A DNA stretch of 8,006 nt from Balneolales bacterium (lineage in GTDB: Bacteria; Bacteroidota; Rhodothermia; Balneolales; Natronogracilivirgulaceae), in the NCBI GenBank assembly GCA_007133875.1, contig SLLW01000262.1, forward strand, positions 1 through 8,006, given 5' to 3'. Of the stretch, positions 5,930-8,006 are shown piece by piece. Every line of letters starts with the position of its first letter. The first letter of the stretch is position 1. Position numbers and translations under genes: made by a program. Under the pieces are notes generated by a model. The model was not told the origin of the DNA, did not search any database, and saw only the letters and a program-made list of their open reading frames with translations.

Positions 5930-7063
5930 TCATTCCGGATTGTATTCACGCCAGGATTCACCGCCAAAAGCACGGACCGTGACAAAATCTCCGTCACGCC
6001 CCTTGTATCCACTGGGGGTCAGAGGGATTTTTCCATGCGGGGTGTCCAGGACATAGAGCGGGATGGCAAATCCGGAGAGATGGCCGCGCAGCTGGTCCAT
6101 CAGTTCCATTCCATGTTCAATGGAGGTCCGGAAATGGCGTGTGCCGCCAATAAGTTGTGCCTGGTAGAGATAGTACGGGCGTACCCGGAATGTGATCAGT
6201 GTATGGAACAGCTCGCGCAGGCTTTCAATATCATCATTGATTCCCTTCAGCAGAACCGTCTGGTTACCGAGAGGCACGCCGGCACGGCTTAACCGGTCCA
6301 GAGCATCATAGGCATCGCCGGTCAACTCCCTGGCATGGTTGAAATGGGTATTGACCCAGACCGGGTGATTTTCCGACAGTATCCGGCAGAGCCGTTCGGT
6401 GATCCGAAACGGGTTGAGCACCGGATAACGGGTGCCGATGCGTATGATATCAATATGGGGTATGGCACGAAGGCGGGTGATAATCCACTCCAGGTTGTCA
6501 TCACTCAATGAGAGCGGATCACCTCCCGTAAGAAGGACATCACGAACTTCGGTATGTTCGGCCAGATAGTCGATCGCCTCCTGCAGCTCCTCCTTGTTCA
6601 TGGCCTGGGTTCCATCACCGACCATCCGTTTGCGAAGGCAATACCGGCAGTAGACCGCACATTCGGTGGTCACACAAAAAGCGACCCGGTCACGGTAATT
6701 ATGGATCAGATTCCTTACCGGACTGTGCGCCTGCTCTTCCAGCGGATCCAGTTCCAGAATATCCATGTCATCTTCCATCTCATCCACATGTGGCACAACC
6801 TGACGACGAATGGGGCAGTCCGGGTCGGTAGGATCCATCAAGGAAGCATAATAAGGAGTGATTCGCCACCGGAAAAAGTTTTTGGTCTGGCGGATTCCCT
6901 CGATCTCACCGGGATTGGGTTCGATCCAGTTCCGGAGCTCATTCTCGGTTCGGATCCGGTTTTTCATCTGCCATTTCCAGTCAGTCCAACCGGTAAGCGT
7001 GTGAATGTCAGGGGCTTGCGAAGTATCGGGCATGTACGGTAATAGAGGGTTGGTGGCGTTCAT
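5930..7063 (-). CDS. KamA-family radical SAM / PLP aminomutase (lysine 2,3-aminomutase-like, altered substrate site)
   Basis: 377 residues. The family moves an amino group from C2 to C3 of an amino acid, using a [4Fe-4S]-SAM cluster and PLP. Visible features: the N-terminal KamA region with WKWQMKNRIRT, the cluster motif C135-x3-C139-x2-C142 (CAVYCRYCLRKR, with R144 matching the carboxylate-binding Arg134 of clostridial KamA), LTGGDPL (178-184), RIGTRYP and the C-terminal block SGFAIPLYVLDTPHGKIPL with PLP lysine K345. Clostridial lysine 2,3-aminomutase holds the lysine side-chain amine with Asp293 and Asp330. Here the matching positions are Q303 (YLYQAQL) and D340, and the usual PGGGGK loop is shortened to PHGK. 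The substrate may therefore not be lysine, so no symbol is given. The start ATG overlaps the stop of the ATP-grasp gene (ATGA) and has no Shine-Dalgarno, implying translational coupling. EpmB is less likely, given the full KamA-like C-terminus. Confidence 0.92.
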   Translation of the reverse strand: MNATNPLLPYMPDTSQAPDIHTLTGWTDWKWQMKNRIRTENELRNWIEPNPGEIEGIRQTKNFFRWRITPYYASLMDPTDPDCPIRRQVVPHVDEMEDDMDILELDPLEEQAHSPVRNLIHNYRDRVAFCVTTECAVYCRYCLRKRMVGDGTQAMNKEELQEAIDYLAEHTEVRDVLLTGGDPLSLSDDNLEWIITRLRAIPHIDIIRIGTRYPVLNPFRITERLCRILSENHPVWVNTHFNHARELTGDAYDALDRLSRAGVPLGNQTVLLKGINDDIESLRELFHTLITFRVRPYYLYQAQLIGGTRHFRTSIEHGMELMDQLRGHLSGFAIPLYVLDTPHGKIPLTPSGYKGRDGDFVTVRAFGGESWREYNPE

Positions 7064-8006
7064 GGTGATTTTGTGATATCCATGTGTAAACGCCTGATAG
7101 CTTCGGACAATATGCCACCAAGGTAATTTGGATAGGGAATCCCCTCCAACTCCGCCAGAATGGCATAGGTGCTGTCCACGGCAAATGTCGGCAGGGGATT
7201 GACCTCCAGGAACAGAGGCGTGCCGGAACGGTCCATTTTGTAATCAAATCTGGCAAAATCCCGGATAGAAAGTGCCTCACAGAACCGGACCGACCAGGCC
7301 GCGAGGGTTTTTTCCAGTTCCGGCGTTATAATATCGGAGGTGTGGGCCGGTTGATCGCCTGTGGCATCGATCGCATGGGAACCGATGCCGGAATGATGCA
7401 ACCCGCGCTCCATCACCGGAAGTGCCCGCAGCTTGTAACCGGCCATAGCGCATGTCAGCTCCGCTCCGTCCAAAAAGGGTTCGGCCATCACATCCTGACG
7501 GTAGGTGCTTAGCAAATAACGGCATTGATGGTCAAATTCGGTTTCATTGTGAACGATACTGCGTTCGGTAATTCCTTTAGCTGTGCCTTCGTAGCGGGGT
7601 TTCAGAAAGATCGGAAAGGGAAGTACCGGTTTGGGAATGGAGGTCTCTGCAGGCTCCGATTCCGTATGCTCCATTTTCGGTCCCTTTTGTGATATGGAGA
7701 AATCCGGATATCCCGCCCGGCTTGTCAATGTGCCGGTTTGTGATGGGTGGTACCGAATTATCTGCCAGTCGCTGGTGGGAATATCCAGAGAGCGCGCAAT
7801 CTGTTTCGACAGGATTTTATCAAGGGTGACCGTCAGCGTGTAGGCATCACTTCCCAGACACGGGATGCCACGCATTTCGCATAACACCGGAGCCCATGCC
7901 TCCCGGTTACGTGACCCATATCCTTCTCCAATATTCCAGATCACATCAACGTCAGGATCGGTTTCCAGAAGTTTACGGGGGGATCCGATTCGGACCGGGT
8001 AATGGC
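7060..8006 (-). CDS. ATP-grasp ligase of the D-alanine-D-alanine ligase type, N-terminus outside the window
   Basis: 314 codons are open to the right edge. An ATG at 7944 is internal: the frame continues upstream with family-like sequence (KLLETDPDVDVIWNIGEG), so the start lies beyond the window. Counting from M7944 as residue 1: NIGEGYGSRNREAWAPVLCEMRGIPCLGSD is the end of the N-terminal domain; TLDKILSK (40-47) begins the ATP-grasp fold; IFLKPRYEGTAKGI (112-125) carries the ATP lysine K115 and glycine loop; EPFLDGAELTCAM (155-167) is the adenine/hinge strand; ARFDYKM...FLEVNPLPTF (231-254) holds the metal ligands D234, E247 and N249, with R232. All catalytic ATP/Mg residues are present. The tyrosine-rich loop (YEAKY) of true Ddl enzymes is not seen; this stretch reads ERGLHHSGIGSH. 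A Ser/Pro/Glu-rich insert occupies about residues 66-107. Its stop overlaps the kamA-like start, so the two probably share one pathway. Acceptor and donor are unknown. Confidence 0.88.
   Translation of the reverse strand, partial: HYPVRIGSPRKLLETDPDVDVIWNIGEGYGSRNREAWAPVLCEMRGIPCLGSDAYTLTVTLDKILSKQIARSLDIPTSDWQIIRYHPSQTGTLTSRAGYPDFSISQKGPKMEHTESEPAETSIPKPVLPFPIFLKPRYEGTAKGITERSIVHNETEFDHQCRYLLSTYRQDVMAEPFLDGAELTCAMAGYKLRALPVMERGLHHSGIGSHAIDATGDQPAHTSDIITPELEKTLAAWSVRFCEALSIRDFARFDYKMDRSGTPLFLEVNPLPTFAVDSTYAILAELEGIPYPNYLGGILSEAIRRLHMDITKSP

Noticed and set aside
5930..7063. Assignment of the aminomutase as EpmB (elongation factor P lysine modification)
   Set aside because: The protein has the longer KamA-like C-terminus with the DTPHGKIPL block and a following domain, and sits with an ATP-grasp ligase, not with EF-P or EpmA.
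7942..7944. ATG as the start of the ATP-grasp gene
   Set aside because: The frame stays open to the window edge, and the upstream residues read like the family N-terminal domain (LLETDPDVDVIWNIGEG), so this Met position is internal.

Overview
The window looks like a chromosomal stretch from a bacterium of the Bacteroidota / Balneolota (FCB) group. The evidence is a fourteen-blade two-component propeller sensor of the kind common in that group, starts that mostly lack a strong Shine-Dalgarno, and moderate base composition. This placement is inference from gene content; no rRNA or marker gene is present.

Left part (1-3641, all minus strand): a two-gene signalling operon. A soluble hybrid kinase (receiver, coiled coil, HisKA, HATPase; 3641 to 2250) is followed after 26 bases by a secreted or periplasmic two-component regulator propeller protein (2223 to beyond position 1). 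The propeller gene has a signal peptide, 14 blades and the beginning of a Y_Y_Y domain; its C-terminus, where the transmembrane helix and output domains normally lie, is outside the window. The 256-base region upstream of the kinase holds two overlapping hairpins flanked by an 11-base direct repeat.

Middle part (3898-5789): a lone small minus-strand gene (about 126-138 residues) resembles phage-type PD-(D/E)XK nuclease-like proteins but has a degraded E-x-K motif. Divergent from it, on the plus strand, lie a MarR-family repressor and a WrbA-type flavodoxin-like NAD(P)H:quinone oxidoreductase. The same 10-base half-site lies just upstream of marR and, inverted and part of a longer palindrome, between marR and wrbA. 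This suggests that the MarR protein controls both itself and wrbA. A strong, probably bidirectional terminator separates wrbA from the convergent genes to the right.

Right part (5930-8006, minus strand): a translationally coupled pair, with an ATGA overlap, of a D-Ala-D-Ala-ligase-like ATP-grasp enzyme (N-terminus outside the window) and a lysine 2,3-aminomutase (KamA) family radical SAM protein. The KamA protein keeps the CxxxCxxC cluster motif and the PLP lysine. However, it has Gln where lysine 2,3-aminomutase has a substrate-binding Asp, and its PLP loop is shortened. The pair may make and then ligate a beta-amino acid that is not simply beta-lysine; this is the most interesting lead in the window.

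No gene-free stretch exceeds 300 bases. No tRNA, rRNA, CRISPR array or insertion sequence was seen.
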